From: Clostridia bacterium
Lineage (GTDB): Bacteria > Bacillota > Clostridia > Lachnospirales > Anaerotignaceae
DNA: 64,000 nt
Assembly: GCA_022651385.1 (NCBI GenBank)
Contig: JALCQR010000007.1
Location: 1-64,000, forward strand
Reading direction: 5' to 3'
Made by a program: the position numbers and the translations under genes. This document shows, piece by piece, positions 16,794 through 25,141 of this stretch. The notes below the pieces were generated by a model. That model ran no database searches. It was not told the DNA's origin and was given only the letters and a program-made list of their open reading frames with translations. Numbering within the stretch: the stretch's first letter is position 1; each line of letters opens with the position of its first letter.

Positions 16794-17339
16794 ATGTACG
16801 AGACAGTTGAAAGTGAGCTAAAGTATAAGGGGCGTGTACTTGATGTGTACCAAGATAAAGTAATGATGCCTAACGGAAGAATTGCAAAACGCGAAAACAT
16901 TGTACGAGGTTTGGCAGCTGCAATTATACCGGTTGATGAAGATGAAAATATGTATTTTGTACGCCAGTACAGACATGCCGCAGACAAGTTGGTACTTGAA
17001 ATACCGGCAGGTATGCTGGAAAAAGATGAGGAGCCAAAAATTGCCGCTGCAAGAGAACTTGAGGAGGAAACAGGCTTTAAAGCGGGAAAACTGACTTATA
17101 TTTGCAATACTTATATGGATATAGGCATTTGTACATCAAAAGTGTATTTTTATATTGCCGAAAAACTTAAAACAGGAAAGCAGCACCTTGACATTGATGA
17201 ATTTATTGAGATAGAAAAATATAGTGTGGATGAAGCAGTTAAAATGATTTTTGACGGCAAAATTGAAGACGCAAAAACCATGGCCGGTATTTTAGCCTGT
17301 AAGCAGTTTATTCAAAATAAAAATGAGCAAAATAAGTAA
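16794..17339 (+). CDS. nudF: Nudix hydrolase, ADP-ribose pyrophosphatase type
   Basis: A 181-residue Nudix protein. The Nudix box G-x5-E-x7-RE-x2-EE-x-G is complete: GMLEKDEEPKIAAARELEEE plus TGF (about residues 75-97). The preceding YFVRQYRHAADKLVLEIPAG segment is typical of the ADP-ribose pyrophosphatase group (NudF/YqkG). It probably hydrolyses ADP-ribose to AMP and ribose 5-phosphate in the cytoplasm, a house-cleaning and NAD-turnover role. GGGAGTG precedes ATG 16794. Confidence 0.87.
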   Translation: MYETVESELKYKGRVLDVYQDKVMMPNGRIAKRENIVRGLAAAIIPVDEDENMYFVRQYRHAADKLVLEIPAGMLEKDEEPKIAAARELEEETGFKAGKLTYICNTYMDIGICTSKVYFYIAEKLKTGKQHLDIDEFIEIEKYSVDEAVKMIFDGKIEDAKTMAGILACKQFIQNKNEQNK

Positions 17340-17354
17340 CCAATGCATTAATAA

Positions 17355-17383
17355 TTGACAAACATTAAAAAAATTGTTATATT
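17355..17383 (+). promoter_or_regulatory. sigma-A promoter of lysA
   Basis: TTGACA (17355-17360), 17-base spacer, TATATT (17378-17383), about 65 bases before ATG 17448. An in-frame extension that would start at 17355 lies inside this promoter and is unlikely to be translated. Confidence 0.75.
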
Positions 17384-17447
17384 TTATCTTAACTTGTGTT
17401 TTTATAGTAAGTACAGATGTTTTATTGATATGATTGGAGAAATGAGA

Positions 17448-18707
17448 ATGCAGAAAGTTTATTCAAAAGTTACCGACAGCTTTAATTTTTTTCAGGGTAA
17501 AAATCCTATAGAACTTGCTGAGAAATATGGTACACCGTTATATGTATATAATGAACGGGTAATTAGACAAAAATGCCGTGAGATTAAGAAATTTGTTAAA
17601 TATCCTAAGTTTGTTGTTGATTATTCTTCAAAGGCAAACACAAATATAGCTTTTCTTCAGATAGTGAAATCAGAAGGTCTTGAGGTTGACGCTGTTTCGC
17701 CGGGTGAGATACTTGCGGCAAAAAAAGCCGGTTTTAAACCTGATGAGATTTTTTATATTAGCAATAATGTATCTAAAGATGAAATGCAGTATGCAATTGA
17801 TGCAGGTGTGAAAATAAGTGTTGATTCGCTTGAACAGCTTGAACAGTATGGCCAGTTTAATCCGGGCGGCGAAATTTCAGTTCGTTTTAATCCGGGAGTC
17901 GGAGCCGGACATAATATTAAGGTTGTAACAGGCGGAAAAAAGACAAAATTTGGTGTAAATCATGAATATGTTCCTCAGGTAAAAGAAATACTCAAAAAAT
18001 ATAATCTTAAGCTTATTGGTATAAATCAGCATATAGGCTCACTTTTTATTGACGATAAGGCATTTGTTAAAAGTATAGGGAATCTCTTTGATATTGCAAG
18101 ACAGTTTGATGACCTTACATTTATTGACATGGGCGGCGGATTTGGTGTATCATATAAAAAAGAAGAAGGTCAGATGGGAATTGACCTTGAAAAACTTGGC
18201 AAAGTTATGGATGAGGAGCTCTCAAAATTTGCTAAGGAATATGGCAAAGAAATTATTTTCCGTATAGAACCGGGAAGATATGTTTCGGCTGAGGCTGGAG
18301 TTTTACTCGGAACAGTTCACGCAGTAAAATATAACGGTCCTGATAAATTCGCCGGTACAGATATTGGATTTAATGTACTTCAAAGACCGGTAATGTATGA
18401 TTCTTACCATGGCATTGAAATATATAGAAAATCAGATGTAAAATCAGAGAAAAAAGAGCTTATTACGGTTGTGGGAAATGTCTGCGAAAGCGGAGATATG
18501 CTTGCTAAAGAAAGAATGCTTCCTGAAATATTTAAAGGCGATATTATAGGAGTGCTTGATGCCGGAGCATACGGATATTCAATGGCCTCAAATTATAACA
18601 ACAGACTGAGACCAGCTGAAGTTTTGATTCGCGAAAACGGAGACGTTGTGCTTATAAGAGAAAGAGACACACTTGATGACCTTTTACGTCATCAGATATC
18701 TTTATAA
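17448..18707 (+). CDS. lysA: diaminopimelate decarboxylase
   Basis: A 419-residue fold-type III PLP decarboxylase. The PLP lysine sits in FVVDYSSKANTN, the HIGSLF motif and GGGFGVSY phosphate-binding loop are present, and EPGRYVSAEAGVL and CESGDMLAKER supply the substrate residues, with Cys/Glu as in DAP decarboxylases. It converts meso-diaminopimelate to L-lysine, the last step of lysine synthesis. TGGAGA at 17435-17440 is seven bases from ATG 17448. It is followed after 23 bases by a LUD-domain gene and probably co-transcribed with it. A related carboxynorspermidine decarboxylase is less likely given the CESGD motif. Confidence 0.92.
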   Translation: MQKVYSKVTDSFNFFQGKNPIELAEKYGTPLYVYNERVIRQKCREIKKFVKYPKFVVDYSSKANTNIAFLQIVKSEGLEVDAVSPGEILAAKKAGFKPDEIFYISNNVSKDEMQYAIDAGVKISVDSLEQLEQYGQFNPGGEISVRFNPGVGAGHNIKVVTGGKKTKFGVNHEYVPQVKEILKKYNLKLIGINQHIGSLFIDDKAFVKSIGNLFDIARQFDDLTFIDMGGGFGVSYKKEEGQMGIDLEKLGKVMDEELSKFAKEYGKEIIFRIEPGRYVSAEAGVLLGTVHAVKYNGPDKFAGTDIGFNVLQRPVMYDSYHGIEIYRKSDVKSEKKELITVVGNVCESGDMLAKERMLPEIFKGDIIGVLDAGAYGYSMASNYNNRLRPAEVLIRENGDVVLIRERDTLDDLLRHQISL

Positions 18708-18730
18708 AGATAAAGCAGGGAGGTTTGAAA

Positions 18731-19369
18731 ATGGATTATAAACATATGAGAAATGAGCTAATGGCTCAGAAGCTTATTAAAAATTTTGAAAGAAGAAATA
18801 TGGAAGCTTATTACTGTCCTACAAAAGAGGAAGTTTTGGCAAAAGCTAAAGAACTTGTGCCGGAGGGAAGCTCGATTACTTGGGGCGGCTCTGTTACAAT
18901 AAGAGATATCGGCCTTACAAAAATGTTTGATGACGGAAATTACAAGGCTCTTGACCGTGACAAGGTTAAAAATCCTGAGGAGTATCAGTCAATATTAAGA
19001 AAGGCTTTTGAGCTTGACTGGTATCTTACAAGTGCCAACGCTATTACTGAAGACGGACTTATTGTAAATATAGATGGATTGGGAAACAGAGTTGCCGCAA
19101 TTACATTTGGACCTAAGAATGTGCTTTTTGTGGTAAGCCTTGACAAGCTTGCAAAGGATGCAGAGTCAGCAGTAAAGAGAGTAAGATCGATTGCAGCTCC
19201 TATAAATGCCGCAAGATTTGATAATATAAAGACACCTTGCAAGGTTGATGGTTTATGCCATAACTGCAACGCTCCGGGATGCATATGCAATTTTGTTCAT
19301 ATTGTCAGAAATTCCGGAATTAAAAACAGAATTAAAATAATACTTATGGATGATAATTACGGATTCTAA
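18731..19369 (+). CDS. LUD-domain protein (LutC/YkgG-like, DUF162)
   Basis: A 212-residue protein of the LUD (lactate utilisation domain) superfamily. It has WGGSVTIRDIGLTKMF (the G-S-x-T phosphate-sugar-like motif), TSANAITEDGLIVNIDGLGNRVA and the C-terminal Cys motif CHNCNAPGCICN. Stand-alone LUD proteins of this type are widespread in anaerobes; their reaction is not established. The Cys cluster could bind a metal or Fe-S centre. GGGAGG at 18718-18723 gives seven-base spacing to ATG 18731. It probably forms an operon with lysA, though no functional link is known. Confidence 0.8.
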   Translation: MDYKHMRNELMAQKLIKNFERRNMEAYYCPTKEEVLAKAKELVPEGSSITWGGSVTIRDIGLTKMFDDGNYKALDRDKVKNPEEYQSILRKAFELDWYLTSANAITEDGLIVNIDGLGNRVAAITFGPKNVLFVVSLDKLAKDAESAVKRVRSIAAPINAARFDNIKTPCKVDGLCHNCNAPGCICNFVHIVRNSGIKNRIKIILMDDNYGF

Positions 19370-19375
19370 AATACG

Positions 19376-19410
19376 AAAAGCCGATATACGATAGAGTATG
19401 TCGGCTTTTT
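19376..19410. terminator. terminator after lysA-LUD
   Basis: AAAAGCCGATATA (19376-19388) pairs with TATGTCGGCTTTT (19397-19409) with one mismatch, then T. Confidence 0.85.
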
Positions 19411-19481
19411 ACATCGAAATTTTAGTTTGCTTAATAGGTATTACAGATAAACTGGTTAATGTAGAATTACAGCAATAGAAA

Positions 19482-20684
19482 TTAAAGTTTAATTTTATTA
19501 AGTGCTTGGTCGAGGTCTTCTATAAGGTCGTCGGCATCTTCTATACCTATTGAGAGACGAACCTGTCCGTCAAATATGCTTGCTGCATGTCTTTCTTCAG
19601 GCGTCATGTCAAAATGGCTCATAGAAGGTGAATGCTGAATAAGTGAGTCGACATTTCCAAGGCTTGTGGCAAGACTGAATACTTTAACGTTATTCATAAC
19701 TGTCCTTACTGCATCCATGCCGCCTTTTATGTCTGCACTCATCATTCCGCCGAAGCCGTTATGCATCTGCTTTTTGGCTATTTCATAAGTAGGGTGGCTT
19801 GGAAGACCAGGATAATATACTCTGTCAATCATAGGATGGCCCTCAAGGAATTTAGCTACTTTCATTGCGTTTTGGCAGTGGCGTTCCATACGAATACCGA
19901 GGGTTTTCATTCCCTGCATAAGCTGCCAAGCTGCAAACGGGTCTATAACAGCGCCAAAACACTGTAAATAAGGCATACGGCAGCGGTCAATACGTTCTTT
20001 GTTTCCGGCTATAACTCCGGCGGTAACTGTGCCATGGCCGCAGAGATATTTTGTGGCACTGTGTACAACAAGGTCTGCACCGAGGTCGAGAGCATTCTGA
20101 AGGTATGGTGAAGCAAATGTACTGTCAACAATAAGCGTTATATCTTTATGTAAATGTACAACTTTTGAGATTTCCTCAATGTCGCTTATTTTTAATGTCG
20201 GATTTGCAGGTGTCTCAACGTAAACAAGAGAGGTATTAGGCTTTATTGCTTCTTCTACGGCTTTTACATTTGAGGTATCAACACGAGTGCATGTAATGTC
20301 GAGGCGTGAAAGAACTTTTGTAAAAAGAGCATATGTACAACCATAAATAACGTCACCGATTACTACGTTGTCTCCGGCTTTTACGACACTCATAACTGCT
20401 GTTGAAATTGCTCCCAGTCCTGACGCTAAAGCTAAAGCCGCTTCAGCATGTTCCATATGCGCTATTTTTTTCTCAAGCTCGTCTGCGTTAGGGCTTCCGA
20501 ATCTTGTGTATACAAATCCCTCATCTACGTGCTGATTGAGATATACGGCAGAATCAAAATCTTCAAGTACATATGTGGATGTCTGATAAATTGGGCTTAC
20601 GTGTGCCATTGCCTGCGGTTTATATGAGCCTGTCAGTCTTGCATGAACCTGATTTGAATGAAGTACGTCTGTGTTAAATTTCAT
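19482..20684 (-). CDS. trans-sulfuration family PLP enzyme, probable methionine gamma-lyase
   Basis: A 400-residue Cys/Met-metabolism PLP enzyme. YTRFGSPN and ALASGLGAIS bind PLP phosphate, and the PLP lysine is in SATKYLCGHGTVTAGV. The segment IYGCTYALF carries a Cys at the position of the catalytic Cys of methionine gamma-lyase (YGCT), where cystathionine lyases usually lack it. A methionine gamma-lyase (methionine to methanethiol, 2-oxobutyrate and ammonia) is therefore the best guess; cystathionine gamma-lyase or an O-acetylhomoserine enzyme remain possible. AGGAGGA (20697-20691) is six bases from ATG 20684, and a longer open frame upstream has no ribosome site. It is a single-gene unit. 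Confidence 0.82.
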   Translation of the reverse strand: MKFNTDVLHSNQVHARLTGSYKPQAMAHVSPIYQTSTYVLEDFDSAVYLNQHVDEGFVYTRFGSPNADELEKKIAHMEHAEAALALASGLGAISTAVMSVVKAGDNVVIGDVIYGCTYALFTKVLSRLDITCTRVDTSNVKAVEEAIKPNTSLVYVETPANPTLKISDIEEISKVVHLHKDITLIVDSTFASPYLQNALDLGADLVVHSATKYLCGHGTVTAGVIAGNKERIDRCRMPYLQCFGAVIDPFAAWQLMQGMKTLGIRMERHCQNAMKVAKFLEGHPMIDRVYYPGLPSHPTYEIAKKQMHNGFGGMMSADIKGGMDAVRTVMNNVKVFSLATSLGNVDSLIQHSPSMSHFDMTPEERHAASIFDGQVRLSIGIEDADDLIEDLDQALNKIKL

Positions 20685-20840
20685 ATCATTTCCTCCTATG
20701 TTTATAAATGGATAATAATATTCATATATAAATATCATATAATACCGCAAATTAAAAAACAATTTACAAAGTGAAAAAAATGCCGAGTTATTTATACTAC
20801 AAAGTGTATGAAAAAACGAAATATAAAAAAATAATATGAT

Positions 20841-20868
20841 TTGACAAATGAATTTTTTGAGATATTAT
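20841..20868 (+). promoter_or_regulatory. promoter of the PAP2 gene
   Basis: TTGACA (20841-20846), 16-base spacer, TATTAT (20863-20868). Confidence 0.55.
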
Positions 20869-20936
20869 TATTATAAATTTTTAAACAGCAATTTAATATT
20901 ATAAAATTATGAGTATTTTTGTAAGGAGCTGAAAAT

Positions 20937-21452
20937 ATGGAACTCAGGTTTTTACATTTTATACAAACTGCACATTCACATAAACTTAATTCATTTTTTT
21001 ATGTAGTTACACATCTTGGCGATTGCGGAGTTGTTTGGATAGCTATAGGAGCGGTTTTAATATGTTTTACACACTGTCTGAAATCAGGTTCGGCGTTGTT
21101 TATTGCACTTGCATTGTCTGCTTTACTAGGCAATGTACTGCTTAAAAATATAATAATGAGGCAGAGACCATGCTGGGTTGACACCAGTATACTTACGCTT
21201 TTACATAATCCTTCCGATTATTCGTTTCCGTCCGGACATGCATTTTCATCATTTGCCTGTGCATTTTCAGTCTATTTGTATGATAAAAATATAGGTTCCA
21301 TATTAATTTTATTGGCAATTATGATAGCGTTTTCGAGACTATATTTTGGAGTGCATTATCCTACGGATGTTATATTTGGGGCGATATTTGGAATTTGCAC
21401 ATCCTTTATGTCCTATCGAATAATTGAATACATATGTTTGGTAAACAGATGA
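20937..21452 (+). CDS. PAP2-family membrane phosphatase
   Basis: A 171-residue integral membrane phosphatase with about five hydrophobic segments and the three PAP2 motifs: KNIIMRQRPCW (KX6RP), SFPSGHAFSSF (PSGH) and SRLYFGVHYPTDV (SRX5H). It probably dephosphorylates undecaprenyl pyrophosphate or phosphatidic acid/phosphatidylglycerophosphate on the outer face of the membrane. A dedicated UppP/BacA is also in this window, so an undecaprenyl role here would be redundant. AAGGAG precedes ATG 20937. Confidence 0.88.
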   Translation: MELRFLHFIQTAHSHKLNSFFYVVTHLGDCGVVWIAIGAVLICFTHCLKSGSALFIALALSALLGNVLLKNIIMRQRPCWVDTSILTLLHNPSDYSFPSGHAFSSFACAFSVYLYDKNIGSILILLAIMIAFSRLYFGVHYPTDVIFGAIFGICTSFMSYRIIEYICLVNR

Positions 21453-21533
21453 TATATTAAGTTTGTTTTAGATGTATGCTTTTGTTTTTTGTTGGCTATA
21501 TTTAAAACAAAGCTTAAAAATATGATATTTCTA

Positions 21534-21562
21534 TTGATTTATTATTAAATTTATGGTATAAA
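21534..21562 (+). promoter_or_regulatory. promoter of the leuS T-box transcript
   Basis: TTGATT (21534-21539), 17-base spacer, TATAAA (21557-21562), about 20 bases before the start of stem I. Confidence 0.65.
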
Positions 21563-21582
21563 TGTTGTTAATTTAATATTTC

Positions 21583-21811
21583 TGGCGATGAGAAGGAATA
21601 GTAGATTTAAAAATTTTTTTCAGAGAGCTGACGTATGGTGAAAGACAGCATTATTTTTATTTCGAACTCGCCTTTGAGCATTATGCTGAAAACTTAAGTA
21701 GGCATAACGTGTAATCTGCGTTAAGGATTTATGAGTGTGTCAAGAAAAGACAAAGTAGAGTGGTACCACGGAAAGTTTCGTCTCTAAAGTTATGAGATGA
21801 ACTTTTTTTTT
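21583..21811 (+). ncRNA. T-box leader, leucine-specific
   Basis: A T-box riboswitch in front of leuS. It begins with GCGATGAGAAGGAATAGTAG (stem I). The specifier region reads CGAACTCGCC with Leu codon CTC at 21667-21669. The antiterminator bulge is TGGTACCACGG at about 21761-21771, with the overlapping terminator AAAGTTTCGTCTC (21772-21784)/GAGATGAACTTT (21794-21805) followed by T. Uncharged tRNA-Leu should pair with the specifier and the TGG(N) bulge to favour antitermination and LeuS synthesis. Confidence 0.93.
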
Positions 21812-21843
21812 GCACTAAAATTACTATTTGGAGGAAAAATCTT

Positions 21844-24255
21844 ATGAACAGTCGTTATGATTTTGCCGCTATTGAAAAAAAATGGCGGGCTGAATGGGAG
21901 AAAAATCCTATAAATAAGGAAGATGACAAAAAGCCTAAATATTATTGTCTTGATATGTTTCCATATCCTTCCGGAAAGGGGCTTCATGTAGGCCACTGGA
22001 GAGGATATGTATTAAGTGACGTAATAAGCCGTTATAAAGTGCTTCAGGGCTATCAGGTACTTCATCCTATGGGCTGGGATGCTTTTGGACTGCCTGCGGA
22101 AAACTATGCGATTAAAAACAATGTACATCCTGAAATAAGCACAAAAGCAAATATTGAAAATGTTAAAAGGCAGCTCCATGAAATAAGCGCAATTTATGAT
22201 TGGAGCAGAGAAATAAACACAACCGATAAAAGCTACTATAAATGGACACAGTGGATTTTTGCAAGAATGTATGAAAAAGGTCTTGCTTATGAAAAGGAAA
22301 TGCCTCTTAACTGGTGCCCAAGCTGCAAATGTGTGCTTGCAAACGAAGAAGCAACAAACGGCGTATGCGAAAGATGCGGCTCACAAGTGACAAAGAAAAA
22401 CCTGCGTCAGTGGATGCTTAAAATAACAGCATATGCTGAAAGACTTCTTAAAGACCTTGATAAACTTGACTGGCCTGAGAAGGTTAAAAAGATGCAGTCA
22501 GACTGGATAGGCAAAAGCTATGGCGCCGAAGTTGAATTTAAGGTTAAGGACTCTGATAAAGTTATTACAGTTTATACGACGCGTCCTGACACTCTTTACG
22601 GTGCAACGTTTATGGTTCTGTCACCTGAGCATAAATACGCAAAAGAACTTGCTACAAATGAAAATAAGAAGGCTGTTGAAGACTACTGCTATCTTGCGTC
22701 AACAAAATCTTCAGTTGACAGAATGAGCGACAAGGAAAAGACAGGTGTTTTTACTGGAAGATATGGCATTAATCCTTTAAACGGTGCTCTTATTCCTATT
22801 TGGATATCGGATTATGTTCTTGCTGATTACGGTACTGGAGCTATTATGTGTGTTCCTGCTCATGATGACCGTGACTTTGCTTTCGCAAAGAAATTTAATC
22901 TTCCTATAGTACAGGTAATTAAGCCTGAGGGAGAAGAAGAAAAGGAACTTACCGAGGCTTATACAGGAAACGGAATAGTAATAAATTCACCTCTTTTTAA
23001 CGGCATGACGGTTGCCGAAGCAAAAGAAAAAGCACCTCACATACTTGAGGAAAAGGGCCTTGGCAAAAAGACAGTAAATTATAAACTGCGTGACTGGGTA
23101 TTTTCAAGACAAAGATACTGGGGAGAACCTATTCCTCTTGTACATTGTCCGCACTGCGGAACAGTAGTTGTACCGGATAATCAGCTTCCGGTTGAGCTTC
23201 CTATGGTTGAAAGCTATCAGCCTACGGATACAGGTGAATCTCCTCTTGCTGCAATTGACAGTTGGGTAAATACTACATGTCCTAAATGCGGCGGCCCTGC
23301 AAAAAGAGAAACAAACACTATGCCTCAGTGGGCAGGCTCATCTTGGTATTTTCTCAGATATACCGACCCTCATAATGACAAAGAGCTTGCAAGCAAAGAA
23401 GCGCTTAAAAAATGGGCTCCTGTTGATATGTATGTAGGTGGCGTTGAACATGCGGTTCTTCATCTTCTTTATGCACGTTTTTATACAAAATTCCTTTATG
23501 ATATTGGCGTAATTGACTTTGATGAACCGTTCATAAGACTTTTTAATCAGGGCATGATAAATAAAGACGGCTCAAAAATGAGTAAATCAAAGGGGAATAT
23601 AGTATCTCCTGATGAGCTTGTTAAAAAATATGGCTGCGATTCATTGAGAATGTATGAACTTTTTGTTGGACCGCCGGAAGTTGATTCGGAATGGGATGAC
23701 AGCGGAATTGACGGCGTATTCAGATATTTAAGCAGGGTATGGAAATTTGTTTATGCAAATAAAGATAAAAATTTGACACCTACAAAAGAGTCTGAATTTA
23801 TTAAAAATACAATGATTACACAGATTACTCAGCGTCTTAATGCACTTTCAACAAATACAGTTGTAAGCGGATTTATGGAATATACAACAAAAATGATTGA
23901 CTTAGCAAAAGAGCAGGGCGGCATAGATAAATCATGTATAGATACTCTGCTTATATTGCTTGCACCTTTCACACCTCATTTGGCAGAAGAACTTTGGTCA
24001 CAGATGGGACACAAAGGCTCCGTATTTTCAGCTAAATGGCCTGAGGCAGACAAATCAAAATTAGTTGTAGATGAAATAACAATTCCGCTTCAGATAAACG
24101 GTAAGTTTAGAGAAAACATTGTTGTTGATACTGACTGTGATAAGGAAACAATTATTAATAAAGCAAAAGAGGCACTTGCTACGCGTCTTGAGGGCAAGAC
24201 AATCGTAAAAGAGATTTATGTACCTAAAAAAATAGTGAATATTGTTATAAAATAA
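21844..24255 (+). CDS. leuS: leucyl-tRNA synthetase
   Basis: An 803-residue class I synthetase, the usual bacterial length. HIGH is present as HVGH in PYPSGKGLHVGHWRGY (about 38-53), a zinc-ribbon region CPSCKC...CERCG follows, then the CP1 editing domain (TTRPDTLYGATF, GTGAIMCVPAHDDRD). KMSKS occurs in GSKMSKSKGN (about 577-586), with an anticodon-binding domain and C-terminal domain after it. It charges tRNA-Leu in the cytoplasm. It is controlled by the T-box just upstream. GGAGG precedes ATG 21844. Its own terminator has been split by an inserted element. Confidence 0.97.
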   Translation: MNSRYDFAAIEKKWRAEWEKNPINKEDDKKPKYYCLDMFPYPSGKGLHVGHWRGYVLSDVISRYKVLQGYQVLHPMGWDAFGLPAENYAIKNNVHPEISTKANIENVKRQLHEISAIYDWSREINTTDKSYYKWTQWIFARMYEKGLAYEKEMPLNWCPSCKCVLANEEATNGVCERCGSQVTKKNLRQWMLKITAYAERLLKDLDKLDWPEKVKKMQSDWIGKSYGAEVEFKVKDSDKVITVYTTRPDTLYGATFMVLSPEHKYAKELATNENKKAVEDYCYLASTKSSVDRMSDKEKTGVFTGRYGINPLNGALIPIWISDYVLADYGTGAIMCVPAHDDRDFAFAKKFNLPIVQVIKPEGEEEKELTEAYTGNGIVINSPLFNGMTVAEAKEKAPHILEEKGLGKKTVNYKLRDWVFSRQRYWGEPIPLVHCPHCGTVVVPDNQLPVELPMVESYQPTDTGESPLAAIDSWVNTTCPKCGGPAKRETNTMPQWAGSSWYFLRYTDPHNDKELASKEALKKWAPVDMYVGGVEHAVLHLLYARFYTKFLYDIGVIDFDEPFIRLFNQGMINKDGSKMSKSKGNIVSPDELVKKYGCDSLRMYELFVGPPEVDSEWDDSGIDGVFRYLSRVWKFVYANKDKNLTPTKESEFIKNTMITQITQRLNALSTNTVVSGFMEYTTKMIDLAKEQGGIDKSCIDTLLILLAPFTPHLAEELWSQMGHKGSVFSAKWPEADKSKLVVDEITIPLQINGKFRENIVVDTDCDKETIINKAKEALATRLEGKTIVKEIYVPKKIVNIVIK

Positions 24256-24278
24256 ATTTTGTTTTAAATAAAGTCAGG

Positions 24279-24298
24279 CACCTCATATTGAGGTGTCT
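24279..24298 (+). repeat. first copy of the 20-bp terminator palindrome after leuS
   Basis: CACCTCATATTGAGGTGTCT (24279-24298) is a palindromic terminator stem. An identical copy occurs at 24544-24563, where it is followed by the T run. The 245 bases between them look like an inserted element, so this copy has lost its U tract. Confidence 0.8.
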
Positions 24299-24543
24299 GA
24301 GGCTGTCGAAAAAGTTATCGTCAAAAGTAATTCTGCACAATAATAATTATTGGGGCGAAGCCTATTAAAGTTTAGTTCAAGCCTTTTTAAAGGCTTGCAG
24401 GGTTGGCGGGACAGAGTCCTGCCGGTTTTTATTACTTTCAAGCGTATTTTTAAAGGGTTAGGGGAGCTTTTTGCAAGTAAAAAAGTTCCCCTAAATTATT
24501 CTTTTGTGCAATTTTTTTATATAGGTTTTTCTACACACTGTGA
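24299..24543. mobile_element. MITE-like non-coding element inserted in the leuS terminator
   Basis: A 245-bp non-coding block flanked by identical 20-bp copies of the terminator palindrome. Its ends form a long, imperfect inverted repeat. The left end reads GGCTGTCGAAAAA then TGCACAATAATAATT; the right end, reverse-complemented, reads CAGTGTGTAGAAAAA then TGCACAAAAGAATAATT. Inside are three hairpins: CAAGCCTTTTTAAAGGCTTG, GGCGGGACAGAGTCCTGCC and AGGGGAGCTTTTT with AAAAAGTTCCCCT. No open frame of note is present. This is the layout of a miniature inverted-repeat element. The mobilising transposase is unknown. Confidence 0.6.
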
Positions 24544-24571
24544 CACCTCATATTGAGGTGTCTTTTTTTAA
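24542..24571 (+). terminator. second copy of the terminator palindrome with its U tract
   Basis: GACACCTC/GAGGTGTC stem with a four-base loop, followed by seven T. It is probably the surviving functional half of the original leuS terminator. Confidence 0.85.
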
Positions 24572-24685
24572 TTAATTTTGTTTTAAAAACGCAAATTATG
24601 TTAAATAAAAAACAATCGTATCAAAAATATCAAATTAGGAAACAATTTTCTTTATAAAGACAAGTTGGTCTTATAAGGAGGACAT

Positions 24686-25135
24686 ATGAAAACAACAGAA
24701 CAGGAAAAAGAAGAATATTTGAAAAAAGTTGATAAAATCACACCAAACAGTCCGATAATAAAAAATTGTATATGGGCATTTTGTTCCGGCGGACTTATAT
24801 GTACCGCAGGCGAAGGACTCTTCAAAATATTTGAAAGCTTAGGTTTTTCAGAGGATAACAGAGCGCTTCTTGTAAATATTATACTTATAGGTACATCAGC
24901 AATATTGACAGGACTTGGACTATACAGCAAATTGGGCAAGCGCTGCGGAGCAGGTACTATAATACCTATTACCGGTTTTGCAAACTCAATGGTTTCTCCT
25001 TCAATTGAGTTTAAAAAAGAAGGGTTTGTGCTTGGACTTGGAGCAAAAATGTTTTCCGTGGCAGGTCCGGTAATTGTATACGGCCTATTAACTTCCATAA
25101 TAGTGGGAGCTATACACTATTTTTTAATGGGGTGA
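24686..25135 (+). CDS. spoVAC: stage V sporulation protein AC
   Basis: A 149-residue integral membrane protein. A charged N-terminus (YLKKVDKITPNSPIIKNCIWAFCSGGLIC) is followed by several hydrophobic helices with the typical RCGAGTIIPITGFANSMVSPSIEFKKEGFVLGLGAKMF-type family sequence. SpoVAC is a mechanosensitive-channel-like component of the SpoVA machinery that moves dipicolinic acid into the forespore and out at germination. AAGGAGG precedes ATG 24686. It is first in spoVAC-AD-AE, the minimal clostridial set. A small hairpin (AAGAC/GTCTT) lies just before the ribosome site. A sigma-G promoter is expected but was not clearly recognised. Confidence 0.92.
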   Translation: MKTTEQEKEEYLKKVDKITPNSPIIKNCIWAFCSGGLICTAGEGLFKIFESLGFSEDNRALLVNIILIGTSAILTGLGLYSKLGKRCGAGTIIPITGFANSMVSPSIEFKKEGFVLGLGAKMFSVAGPVIVYGLLTSIIVGAIHYFLMG

Positions 25136-25141
25136 TAAACT

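Noticed and set aside
17355-17447. Upstream extension of lysA
   Set aside because: It would begin inside the -35 element of the promoter; ATG 17448 has proper ribosome-site spacing.
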